64,000 bases of DNA from Pseudomonadota bacterium (GTDB lineage Bacteria > Myxococcota_A > Polyangia > GCA-2747355), in assembly GCA_016702545.1 (NCBI GenBank), contig JADJDT010000042.1, forward strand, positions 1 through 64,000, given 5' to 3'. Positions 36,243 through 43,584 of this stretch are shown here, in pieces. Within the stretch, counting starts at the first letter, position 1. Every line of letters starts with the position of its first letter. A program made the position numbers and the translations under genes. Below the pieces are notes generated by a model. The model worked only from the letters and a program-made list of their open reading frames with translations, ran no database searches and was not told the origin of the DNA.

Positions 36243-37434
36243 AGGGAGTCTTCACGGCGTCGGCCTCGCCGGGCGCTCCGAGGCGACGGCAGTCGCGGAG
36301 CAGCACGGCGGCGTTCTGCAGGCCCTCCTCCTGCTTCTTCGTCGGCTTCGTCTTGGTGCCGTCCTTCTTCACCGTCGTGGTTGTGGCGACGAACTCGAGG
36401 CGCGCGAGCGACTCGTCGAACTCGATGTTCTCGGGCGGGACGCCGAGACGGATGAGTCCCTCGCCGCGCTGGACGCGGAGCAGCGCCTTGCGCTCTTCCT
36501 CGCTCAGGCCCGGCAGGTCGTACTTCGCGAGGTCGACTCGCAGGTCGTTCAATGCCGGGTCCTTGTCGCTGCCGTCGCGAAGCCGCGACTTGTCGATCCA
36601 GCCGTCGTCCTTGCCGTTCTTGCGGGCAGCGGCGAGCAGCAGCAGGCGCAGGAACTTCAGGTCGCTCTTTCGGCAGCCGCCGAAGTCGTGGCCGTTGATC
36701 TCCAGCACGTGCCGGTCGCCGGGCCGCGTCGCGAAGCGCACCTTCACGTAGTCGAGGTCTAGCGTCTGGTCGGCGACCACGCGCGTGCGGTAGTCGGGCG
36801 TCAGCTCCTCGAGAGCACGGACGAGGTCCATGCCGCCGCGCGCATCGAGAGTGAGCTCGAACGGGACGATCCGATCCGTCGCGGCGAGCGACGTCGGCGG
36901 CCTCTTCGCCACGAGCACGATCATCCCGTCGACGCCGAGGTCGCTACGCAGCCCGCGACAGAGCTGCTCGAACCCGAGCTTGGGCGCACGCAGCCAGACC
37001 ACCGCCACGTTCAACCCGCGGCGGCGCAGGAGCCCGACGGCGAGGAACGGCTTGGGCACAGCGGTGGTGAGAGGCTCCAGCCCGTTGTGCGCCGCCAGCT
37101 TCGCGAAGACGAGCTTCGCCTGGCACCGCAGACCCTCGACCTCGGTGCGGGCGACCCAGATCCACCCGGGCCAGCACGCGGGCTCGTTCGGGCAGGCCAC
37201 GCCGACCAGGCCGTCCTTCTTGCGTCGGTCGTACTCGAGGTTCGGCGTGCAGCCGTGCTCGCAGCCGGCGGGCTCGTACCCGTCGTCCGTGCCGTACTCG
37301 AGGACGCGCTCCCGGACCATGAGCGCCGGCTCCGCGCCGGCGGCCATGACCTCGGCATAGCTCACCCGCGCGTCGTCACTGCGCCGCAGCTTCGACAGCA
37401 GCAGCGCCCATGGCTTCACGTCGTCCGCTCGCAT
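36208..37434 (-). CDS. unknown protein, possible zinc-binding and winged-helix (408 aa)
   Basis: Starts MRADDVKPWALLLSKLRRSD. Near residue 55-85 four cysteines (AGCEHGC and VACPNEPAC) suggest a zinc site. The central part includes LGVDGMIVLVAKRPP; a C-terminal region, LKFLRLLLLAAARKNGKDDG, then DLRVDLAKYDLPGLSEEERK, resembles a winged-helix/regulatory domain. The last 25 residues overlap the converging primase gene and look disordered. The gene follows an also unknown partner (overlap 59 bases) under XRE/ImmA control, so they form a cassette. No family is recognised. Confidence 0.45.
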   Translation of the reverse strand: MRADDVKPWALLLSKLRRSDDARVSYAEVMAAGAEPALMVRERVLEYGTDDGYEPAGCEHGCTPNLEYDRRKKDGLVGVACPNEPACWPGWIWVARTEVEGLRCQAKLVFAKLAAHNGLEPLTTAVPKPFLAVGLLRRRGLNVAVVWLRAPKLGFEQLCRGLRSDLGVDGMIVLVAKRPPTSLAATDRIVPFELTLDARGGMDLVRALEELTPDYRTRVVADQTLDLDYVKVRFATRPGDRHVLEINGHDFGGCRKSDLKFLRLLLLAAARKNGKDDGWIDKSRLRDGSDKDPALNDLRVDLAKYDLPGLSEEERKALLRVQRGEGLIRLGVPPENIEFDESLARLEFVATTTTVKKDGTKTKPTKKQEEGLQNAAVLLRDCRRLGAPGEADAVKTPSTRGRSTRSAT

Positions 37435-38570
37435 CGATGCCCCACTCCTTCAGGTAGCGACGGATGACGCGGTCGCGCTCCGTGTCGTTCAAGTTCGAGC
37501 TGTTCGGGTTGAACAGGCTCACGGTGCGGTACTTCGTCCGGCCCGTGCCCCTCGAAGCGAAACTGCAGCCGCACGCCGTCGATGGCGTCGACCGCGAGAT
37601 CGACGCCGTGCTCGGCCAGCACCATGCGCACGCCCTCGACGGAGAGGCCCGGCTTCATCTCGATGGTCACGCGCTTCACGTCGCGGTGCTCGGGCTTGGC
37701 CACGATGCGGACGAGCGAGACCTCGTCGATCTTGTCGGCGCCGCGGGTCGGAAAGTCGAAGTCCGAATCGCGCAGCGGGTCGAAGCAGAACTTCGGGCTC
37801 TTGGTCGCGTCCTCGAAGTAGTCCGCGTCGCCGACGAAGATCTCCGCGAAGAGGTCGCGCAGCTTCTCGCGCTCCGTCGTGCGCGGCGCCTTCACCAGCA
37901 GCGTCGAGGTCTCGAAGTGGAAGACCGCGGCGAGCCGGATGACGGGGCGCTGCCAGTCCGGCTCGACGACGCCCTTGTCGTTGAAGCGGTCGAAGGGCGC
38001 GACCTCGTCCTCGTGGAAGACGAACAGCGCGAACTTCTCCTCGTTGGCGAAGTCCTCGATCTGGCAGCGGGCGCCGAAGGCCGTGTCGCGGAAGTGGCTC
38101 GCCATCGCCAGCTTCATCCGCGCCTTCGCCTCGGGCGTCGGCTTCAGCGTCACGGGGTAGCGGCCGTGGAACTCCTTGAGGTGTTCCATCATGTCGACCG
38201 CGTAGGTCTGGTGCGCCTCGGCGAAGCGCTTCTCGTCGGCCACGAACAGGCGCACCGCGAGGTCCTGCGCCGACCACGCGCGGCTCTCGTCGATCAACTT
38301 CGCGCTGCCGTTGGTCCACACCACGAGCGCGAGCTGCTCGAGGTAGGGGCGCGCGTGCGTCGCGCACATGTCGTTGACCGGCAGGAGCGCGGACTCGATG
38401 CGCTCGCGGTCATCCTCGGGCAGCGCCTTCCACGCGCGATAGACCTGCTCGCCGGGCGGGCCGTCGCCGTCGAGCGTGAGGTCCACGTCCGCCCACTCCT
38501 GCAGGATCTTCAGGGCGTCAGGGGTGAGGTGGCGGAAGAAGGACTTCGGGTTCCATTCGCGATTGGCCAT
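37376..38570 (-). CDS. unknown protein X of the XRE-ImmA module (about 390 aa), one frameshift
   Basis: Start ATG 38570: MANREWNPKSFFRHLTPDAL. Mostly alpha/beta, no signal and no membrane helix. Recognisable features are only compositional: HFRDTAFGARCQIEDFANEE and FHEDEVAPFDRFNDKGVVEP. One indel near 37550 (after VRLQFRFEG) is needed to reach the natural C-terminus (TKYRTVSLFNPNSSNLNDTE, then DRVIRRYLKEWGIDASG), stopping at 37376. It overlaps the next gene by 59 bases. A 20-base motif shared with the XRE promoter sits at 38588-38607. Unknown family, soluble. Confidence 0.45.
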
Positions 38571-38587
38571 GTGTTCTCCGTGGTGAC

Positions 38588-38607
38588 TGTTGCCTAAACA
38601 GGGGACA
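38588..38607 (-). promoter_or_regulatory. putative XRE operator, copy 2 (gene X side)
   Basis: Minus strand TGTCCCCTGTTTAGGCAACA agrees with the motif at 39717-39736 in both outer parts (TGTCCCCT and AACA). It ends 17 bases before the gene X start. The other copy covers the -10 of the XRE gene, so both are plausibly bound by the XRE repressor. Confidence 0.4.
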
Positions 38608-38637
38608 TCGAGGGCAAGCGAAACCGCTCTCCTGGCA

Positions 38638-39324
38638 TCAGAGAAGGCTCCGCTGGGGGTTGGACGCGTCGGTGACCAGCTTCAGGGCGACGAGACGGAT
38701 CTGCATCGCCTGGTTCGACACGTTCGAGAAGCTGCCGCGCTCGATGACCTCGGCGGCAAGAGACTTCAGCTCGGGCACCAGCTCGCCGGCCTTGCGACGC
38801 GCCTCGAGGCGATCGATGGCCAGGGGGTCGCCGGTCACCAGGCGCGCCGCGGCGCGCACGTCGGTCGCCGGCATGAGCAGGTAGGCGGCGAAGCGGTCCG
38901 CCTGGATCTCGGCCGAGTCGCGCTGCCCGTCGCGGCAGACGATCGCCGGCCCGGGCTTCGCGTTCGGCTCCCGCGCGAACAGCGGGACCGTGACCTTCTC
39001 CATCTCGATGATCGGCCGGTGCAGCACCCAGTGCCCGGTCTCGTGGGCGAGCGTGAAGGAGAAGCGCCCCTCGTTCCCTTCGAGCGAGGAGTCGATCATC
39101 ACGTGCCCGTCGTCGAGCCACGTCGCCCCGAGCACGTCGTTCTTGCCGAGGCGGGTTCGAAGGTCGTCGATGCTGAGCGACAGCCCGAGGAGGCCCTCGA
39201 CGATGTCGTCGACCGGGATGGGCGGCCGAGGCGGCGCGCCCTTCCACTCGGCGTACTTGCGCAGCAGCTCGGTGGCTGCGCTCTCCAGCTGGCGATCGGC
39301 CAGGAACGGGACCTTCAGCTCCAT
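38638..39324 (-). CDS. ImmA/IrrE-type metallopeptidase
   Basis: 228 residues from ATG 39324, which overlaps the XRE stop by one base. The zinc-peptidase motif HETGH is at residues 94-98, followed by the third-ligand region SAEIQADRFAAYLLMPA. In ICEBs1 and similar elements ImmA cleaves its partner repressor when DNA damage or a signal is sensed. A C-terminal extension of about 65 residues follows the catalytic domain. It forms a pair with the XRE gene and leads into two unknown genes. Intact. Confidence 0.75.
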   Translation of the reverse strand: MELKVPFLADRQLESAATELLRKYAEWKGAPPRPPIPVDDIVEGLLGLSLSIDDLRTRLGKNDVLGATWLDDGHVMIDSSLEGNEGRFSFTLAHETGHWVLHRPIIEMEKVTVPLFAREPNAKPGPAIVCRDGQRDSAEIQADRFAAYLLMPATDVRAAARLVTGDPLAIDRLEARRKAGELVPELKSLAAEVIERGSFSNVSNQAMQIRLVALKLVTDASNPQRSLL

Positions 39325-39671
39325 TACCGCTTCCCCTTCTTCTGCGCCTCAAGCAGCTTCATGAGGTCGTCGCCGGAGTAGTTCTGCTCCTTCGCCGACC
39401 GAAGGAACGCGGGCATGCCCGGATCACCCTTGATGACCTTCTCCACATCCTCCGGCACGCGGCCGGCGAGCTGCATCAGCTCGTCGAAGTCGTCGTTCAG
39501 CAACGTCGCCAGCTTCTGGATCACGTCCTCGGCGGGCGGGGTCTTCTCGTCCATGGTCTCGATGCGCGATAGGTAGGTGGGGGAGATGCCGACCTTTGTG
39601 GCGGTCTCCCGGAGCCCGAGCTTCTGCTCGGCCCTCTTGCGGCGAATGCGTTCTCCAAGCCGTTCCTTCAC
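39324..39671 (-). CDS. XRE-family repressor
   Basis: 115 residues. HTH_3 domain in residues 5-60: RIRRKRAEQKLGLRETATKV, then GISPTYLSRIETMDEKTPP. C-terminal helix part (EDVEKVIKGDPGMPAFLRSA; DDLMKLLEAQKKGKR) may be where the ImmA-type protease cuts. It overlaps the peptidase gene and has a sigma-70-like promoter upstream. Expected to repress its own promoter and possibly gene X. Confidence 0.7.
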   Translation of the reverse strand: MKERLGERIRRKRAEQKLGLRETATKVGISPTYLSRIETMDEKTPPAEDVIQKLATLLNDDFDELMQLAGRVPEDVEKVIKGDPGMPAFLRSAKEQNYSGDDLMKLLEAQKKGKR

Positions 39672-39716
39672 GTCGTCCTCTCTGAACGCCCCGCGAGCAG
39701 CAGGGCGGCGATGTAG

Positions 39717-39736
39717 TGTCCCCTAAATACTAAACA
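39717..39736 (+). promoter_or_regulatory. putative XRE operator, copy 1 (autoregulatory site)
   Basis: TGTCCCCTAAATACTAAACA lies 46 bases upstream of the XRE start and contains the -10 box of its promoter (39724-39729). It shares TGTCCCCT and AACA ends with the copy at 38588. Overlap with the -10 is the usual layout for repression. Confidence 0.4.
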
Positions 39737-39752
39737 GCGCGGTCGAGATCAA
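39724..39752 (-). promoter_or_regulatory. sigma-70-like promoter of the XRE-ImmA module
   Basis: On the minus strand TTGATC (39747-39752) and TATTTA (39724-39729) are separated by 17 bases. It drives the XRE gene leftward and lies within the operator-containing gap that also precedes the plus-strand genes at 39809. Confidence 0.5.
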
Positions 39753-39808
39753 GGGGCGACGTGCCCGACCGCGTCCCATCGCGAACTCCGCGGCCGCGTT
39801 TCACACCT

Positions 39809-40012
39809 ATGAACACGGGAACGACGAGGTCGCCGGTCATCGAGCCGGAGCCGCCCATGAGCGCCGAGGAGCGCCTGGCCGATCTCCGACGTCGACGGGC
39901 CGAGGCCGCCGACGTCCTGGCCGAGACCCTCCTCGACCTCTGGCTGCGGGACCGCCGCGCCCGCCGCGAGGCAGCGCTGCGCGAGCCCCGCGAAGGAGGT
40001 CGAAGTGCCTGA
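39809..40012 (+). CDS. small helical protein upstream of DUF2924 gene (67 aa)
   Basis: MNTGTTRSPVIEPEPPMSAE is followed by one long helix, ERLADLRRRRAEAADVLAET. No family recognised. A later ATG at 39857 would give a shorter 51-residue form. It is the first gene on the plus side of the XRE divergent region and is probably co-transcribed with the DUF2924 and recombinase genes. Confidence 0.4.
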   Translation: MNTGTTRSPVIEPEPPMSAEERLADLRRRRAEAADVLAETLLDLWLRDRRARREAALREPREGGRSA

Positions 40013-40103
40013 TCTCCCTCTGGTTCTCGCCTTGTCTTCCACCGGGGAAGAAGCCGTCATGCCCACGACCCGCGGGCATGGCGCCCGGGGCGAAGGAGGC
40101 ACG

Positions 40104-40646
40104 ATGTCAAAGACCACTGCACGAGCCCGAGCCAACGCGCGCGAGCTCGGCGACGTCCCCACGCAGCTCGCCGCGCTCGAGAAGATGAACGTCGGCCAGC
40201 TCGCCGAGAAGTACCGCGAAGTGTTCGGCGTGCCGACGCGCACGCGGAACAAGGACTACCTGCGCAAGCGGGTGGCCTGGCGCATCCAGGAGCTGGCCGA
40301 GGGCGGGCTGTCGCCGCGCGCGCTCGAGCGCATCGCCCAGCTCGGCGACGACGTGCCCGAGCGCTGGCGCATGCGCCAGGCCGCGCAGGTGCAGGACCTC
40401 GGCACGGTGCAACCCACCGAGCCTCGCGATCCGCGCGTGCCTCCGGTCGGCACGGTCCTGCGCCGCGTCTTCAACGGCGTCGCGCACGAGGTAACCGTGT
40501 GCAGCGAGGGCTTCGAGCACGGCGGCGAGCGCTTCAAGACCCTCTCGGCGGTGGCGAAGCACATCACCGGCACGCCCTGGAACGGCTTCCTCTTCTTCGG
40601 CCTGAAGAAGCGCGTCGAGACGACGAGCGAGGAGAGCGCGGCATGA
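40104..40646 (+). CDS. DUF2924 protein
   Basis: 180 residues from ATG 40104, preceded by GAAGGAGG. DUF2924 hallmarks: AALEKMNVGQLAEKYREVFG, NKDYLRKRVAWRIQELAEGG, then PPVGTVLRRVFNGVAHEVTV and FKTLSAVAKHITGTPWNGFL. These proteins accompany serine recombinases in phages and integrative elements; the role is unknown. A 4-base overlap with the next gene suggests coupling. Confidence 0.75.
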   Translation: MSKTTARARANARELGDVPTQLAALEKMNVGQLAEKYREVFGVPTRTRNKDYLRKRVAWRIQELAEGGLSPRALERIAQLGDDVPERWRMRQAAQVQDLGTVQPTEPRDPRVPPVGTVLRRVFNGVAHEVTVCSEGFEHGGERFKTLSAVAKHITGTPWNGFLFFGLKKRVETTSEESAA

Positions 40647-40828
40647 GCGACATCCCGTTCTACCGGACGCAGATGGGGCACCGCTTCTACGAGGCGACGG
40701 CGCCGTCCATCGCGCGCGAGCTGGCTCGCCTCAACGACAACCTCGAGCGGCTCCTCGCCGTCATCGAGCGCGACACGAAGGCAGACGAGCAGCCGCCGAC
40801 CGACGCGAAGCCCGAGGAGCCGCGATGA
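40643..40828 (+). CDS. small protein between DUF2924 and recombinase (61 aa)
   Basis: MSDIPFYRTQMGHRFYEATA, then RELARLNDNLERLLAVIERD and a proline/acidic tail. Helical, cytoplasmic. Overlaps both neighbours by 4 bases. This small gene is commonly found between DUF2924 and the large serine recombinase in phage-like modules; function unknown. Confidence 0.5.
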   Translation: MSDIPFYRTQMGHRFYEATAPSIARELARLNDNLERLLAVIERDTKADEQPPTDAKPEEPR

Positions 40829-42365
40829 CGAAGCGCACGCCAACGCCAGCGCCTGGGACCGACACCAAGCGGTGCGCCATCTACACGCGCAAGTCGACGA
40901 CGATGGGGCTCGAGCAGGAGTTCAACTCACTCGATGCCCAGCGCGAGTCGGGCCTCGCGTACATCCAGCGGCAGACAGGTTGGAAGGTCGTCGACGAGCG
41001 CTACGACGATGGCGGCTTCACCGGCGCCAACACCGACCGGCCGGCGTTCACGCGACTGCTTGCCGACGTCGAGGCCGGGAAGATCGACGTCATCGTCGTC
41101 TACAAGGTCGACCGCCTGAGTCGCTCGCTGCTCGACTTCGCCAAGATGATGGAGCGCTTCACGGCGGCGGGCGTGTCCTTCGTGTCCGTCACGCAGAACT
41201 TCTCGACGGCCGACGCGATGGGGCGGCTCACGCTCAACATGTTGATGAGCTTTGCCGAATTTGAGAGGTCCATGATCTCCGAGCGCACGCGCGACAAGAT
41301 CGCCGCCTCGCGCCGCAAGGGGAAGTGGACGGGTGGCCCGGTGCCCTTCGGCTACTCGGTGAAGGACAAGAAGCTCCTCGTGAACGAGGTCGAGGCGCAG
41401 ATCGTCCGCGAGGCCTTCACGCTGTTCCTGCAGCACCGGCAGATGGCGATGGTCGCGCGCACGCTGACGGAGCGCGGGCTGCTGCCGCGGGGCTCGAGCC
41501 GTCCGCCGGAGGAAGGGCTGCGCTGGTCGAAGGACGCCATCGCGCGCGTGCTCGGAACCCGCTCTACGCGGGCTTCATGATGTACGGCGACGAGCTGCAC
41601 CCGGGCGAGCATCCGCGGCTGATCGACGAGTCCACCTTCCGCCACGCCGAGCGCATCCTCGCTGGCACCGGGCGCGAGCTGCCTCACCGGCACGAACCCC
41701 GACTACGTGCTGCGAGGGCTGCTCCGCTGCGGGCTCTGCCGCGAGGCGATGTGTCCGGGCTCGACGACCAAGAACGGGAAGGTCTATCGGTTCTACCGAT
41801 GTTCGAAGCGCGACAAGCACGGCAAGGAGGCGTGCCGCGCGCGCGCGCTGCCGGCGGGTGCGCTCGAGGACTTCGTCGCGCAGCGCATCACCACGGCGAC
41901 GGCGGACGGCACGCTCGCCGTGCACGTGAAGGCCGCGCTCGACGCGCGCATCGACGGCAAGCGGAAGGCGATCGAGAAGATCCGCGCTGACCTCCCGGGC
42001 AGGGTCGCGGCTGCGTCGGTGAACGCGTCGAAGTACACCGAGGAGCTGGGCAAGTTCGAGGGCCGGGCGCGCGAGCTCGTCGAGGCGAAGCTCCGCGCCG
42101 AGACCGACCGGCTCGTGGCCGCCGAGCGCCAGCTCGCGGAGACGGAGCGCGACCGCCTCGACCTCGAGGTCGCCGACGCCGAGGCGAAGTGGATCGCCGA
42201 CGCGCTGCGTGACTTCGCACGCATCTGGACCGCGATGACGCCCGAGAACCAGGGACGCCTCCTACGCGCGCTCGTCGCCGCGGTCCGCGTAAGGAGGAGA
42301 GCGGCGTCGTCGAGGTCGAGCTGGTGAACTTCGCCGCCGACCCGAGCGCCAAGGAGGCGGCATGA
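40825..42365 (+). CDS. large serine recombinase, three frameshifts
   Basis: Resolvase domain has the nucleophile in IYTRKST (S24), then RPAFTRLLADVEAGKIDVIV and VYKVDRLSRSLLDFAKMMER. The recombinase region follows (MISERTRDKIAASRRKGKW), then the zinc-ribbon domain (RGLLRCGLCREAMCPGS; YRCSKRDKHGKEAC) and a coiled-coil C-terminal region (LAAERQLAETERDRLDLE-like). Breaks: near 41557 (CTCGG, a C missing), near 41688 (extra C) and near 42288 (a G missing). Restoring them gives about 510 residues ending AADPSAKEAA at 42365. It would integrate or excise the element. Confidence 0.75.
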
Positions 42366-42772
42366 CCCTCGAGCCCGCGACGGAGACGCCGAGCGACCGC
42401 CACATCCTGACGGGCACGCTGTTCCGCAGGCGCAGCTCACGCGTGACGCTGAGCGAGACGCCGCCTCTGCCGAAGCCCGAGCCCGTGCGCCGGCCCGCCA
42501 AGGTGGCCCGCATGCTCGCCCTCGCGCACCACCTGCAGGGCGCCATCGACCGCGGCCTCGTGGCCGACCGGGCCGCCGTGGCGCGCAAGCTCGGGCTCAC
42601 GCGGGCCCGGGTGACGCAGCTGCTGGACCTGCTGCTTCTGGCGCCCGATCTTCAGCAGGCGGTCCTGGGCCTCGAAGCGGTCGACGGCGCCGAGCCCATG
42701 AGCGAGCGGGCTCTGCGGGCTGTGGCGCACGCCGGGAGCTGGGTGGAGCAGCGCGCCAAGTTCCCGCGCTGA
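42362..42772 (+). CDS. HTH protein downstream of recombinase (136 aa)
   Basis: MTLEPATETPSDRHILTGTL, basic middle, then AVARKLGLTRARVTQLLDLL, a clear helix-turn-helix, followed by LGLEAVDGAEPMSERALRAV. Similar HTH proteins follow the serine recombinase in DUF2924 modules. It overlaps the recombinase stop (ATGA). DNA-binding regulator or directionality factor; the exact role is not known. Confidence 0.55.
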   Translation: MTLEPATETPSDRHILTGTLFRRRSSRVTLSETPPLPKPEPVRRPAKVARMLALAHHLQGAIDRGLVADRAAVARKLGLTRARVTQLLDLLLLAPDLQQAVLGLEAVDGAEPMSERALRAVAHAGSWVEQRAKFPR

Positions 42773-42804
42773 TCGTCGTCGGAGCGGCGTGAACCGTTGC
42801 GGCC

Positions 42805-42839
42805 GCCAGCCGAACTGGTGTACTTTGGCGCCGGCTGGC
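42805..42839 (+). terminator. inverted repeat between the recombinase module and the BREX locus
   Basis: A perfect 7-base inverted repeat, GCCAGCC at 42805-42811 and GGCTGGC at 42833-42839, lies between the HTH gene and the BREX leader gene. There is no T tract, so it is only a weak terminator candidate or a protein-binding site before BREX. Confidence 0.25.
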
Positions 42840-42877
42840 AACCTCTGCCAACCACTGCCCAGGTGGAGCCTGGTCCC

Positions 42878-43066
42878 ATGACGGACGAGATACTCACACT
42901 GCCCGAGGTCGCACAGTTGCTGAAGGTCGCGGAGAAAACCGTCTACACGATGGCCCAGAAGGGCGCGCTCCCGGCGTTCAAGGTTGGCGGGCAGTGGCGG
43001 TTCAAGCGCGACGACATCGACGCGTGGATCGAACGGCAGAAGCTGGAAGCGAAGGGTACGAAATGA
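42878..43066 (+). CDS. excisionase/MerR-like HTH protein leading the BREX locus
   Basis: 62 residues from ATG 42878, starting MTDEILTLPEVAQLLKVAEK and containing GALPAFKVGGQWRFKRDDID, the HTH_17 (excisionase) fold. The stop overlaps the brxF start (ATGA). It could be a transcriptional regulator of the BREX operon, or a remnant of the mobile element. No BREX regulator family (BrxR is a WYL protein) matches. Confidence 0.6.
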   Translation: MTDEILTLPEVAQLLKVAEKTVYTMAQKGALPAFKVGGQWRFKRDDIDAWIERQKLEAKGTK

Positions 43067-43572
43067 CCGCGACCACGTCGAAAGACCTGGGCGCGCTCTG
43101 CGAGACCGCGGCGACGCTCTACCACCGCCTCGTGCTGGTCGTCGGTCCGGCGCGCAGTGGAAAGACCCGACTGCTGCAGGCTGCGGCCGCGGCGAACGGG
43201 TGGCCGCTCATCAACCTGAACCAGCGCGTCAGCGAGCTGTTGCTGGAACTCACGCAGCGACAACGCGCGCTTCGGGTCCCGCGCCTCGTCGGGGACGTGC
43301 TCGGGTCCACGGGCGCGGACGTCGTGCTCGTCGACAACCTCGAGCTGCTCTTCAGCCCTGACCTTGCGCAGGATCCGCTGCGCCTCCTGCAAGGACTTGC
43401 ACGCAACCGCACCGTCGTCGCGTCGTGGCCAGGCGTCATGGTCGGCAAGCAGCTGACCTACGCCGAGCCCAGCCACCCTGAGTACCGACGGTACCCTGAA
43501 CCCGACACGCTCTGGCTCTCGCTGCCGGGCGACGCCGCCTCTCAAGACTCGCGCGCCCAGGCCCAGGGCTGA
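43063..43572 (+). CDS. brxF: BREX-3 P-loop protein BrxF
   Basis: 169 residues. Walker A GPARSGKT at residues 28-35, then ANGWPLINLNQRVSELLLEL and a Walker B-like VVLVDNLELLFSP. This small ATPase is the first gene of type 3 BREX loci and is not found in type 1. It overlaps the HTH gene and precedes brxC by 12 bases. Intact. Confidence 0.75.
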   Translation: MTATTSKDLGALCETAATLYHRLVLVVGPARSGKTRLLQAAAAANGWPLINLNQRVSELLLELTQRQRALRVPRLVGDVLGSTGADVVLVDNLELLFSPDLAQDPLRLLQGLARNRTVVASWPGVMVGKQLTYAEPSHPEYRRYPEPDTLWLSLPGDAASQDSRAQAQG

Positions 43573-43584
43573 CCAAGGAACCCC

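Noticed and set aside
36230..36252. Bidirectional terminator between converging genes
   Set aside because: GACCCCTC/GAGGGAGTC can pair only with a bulge and there is no T run on either side.
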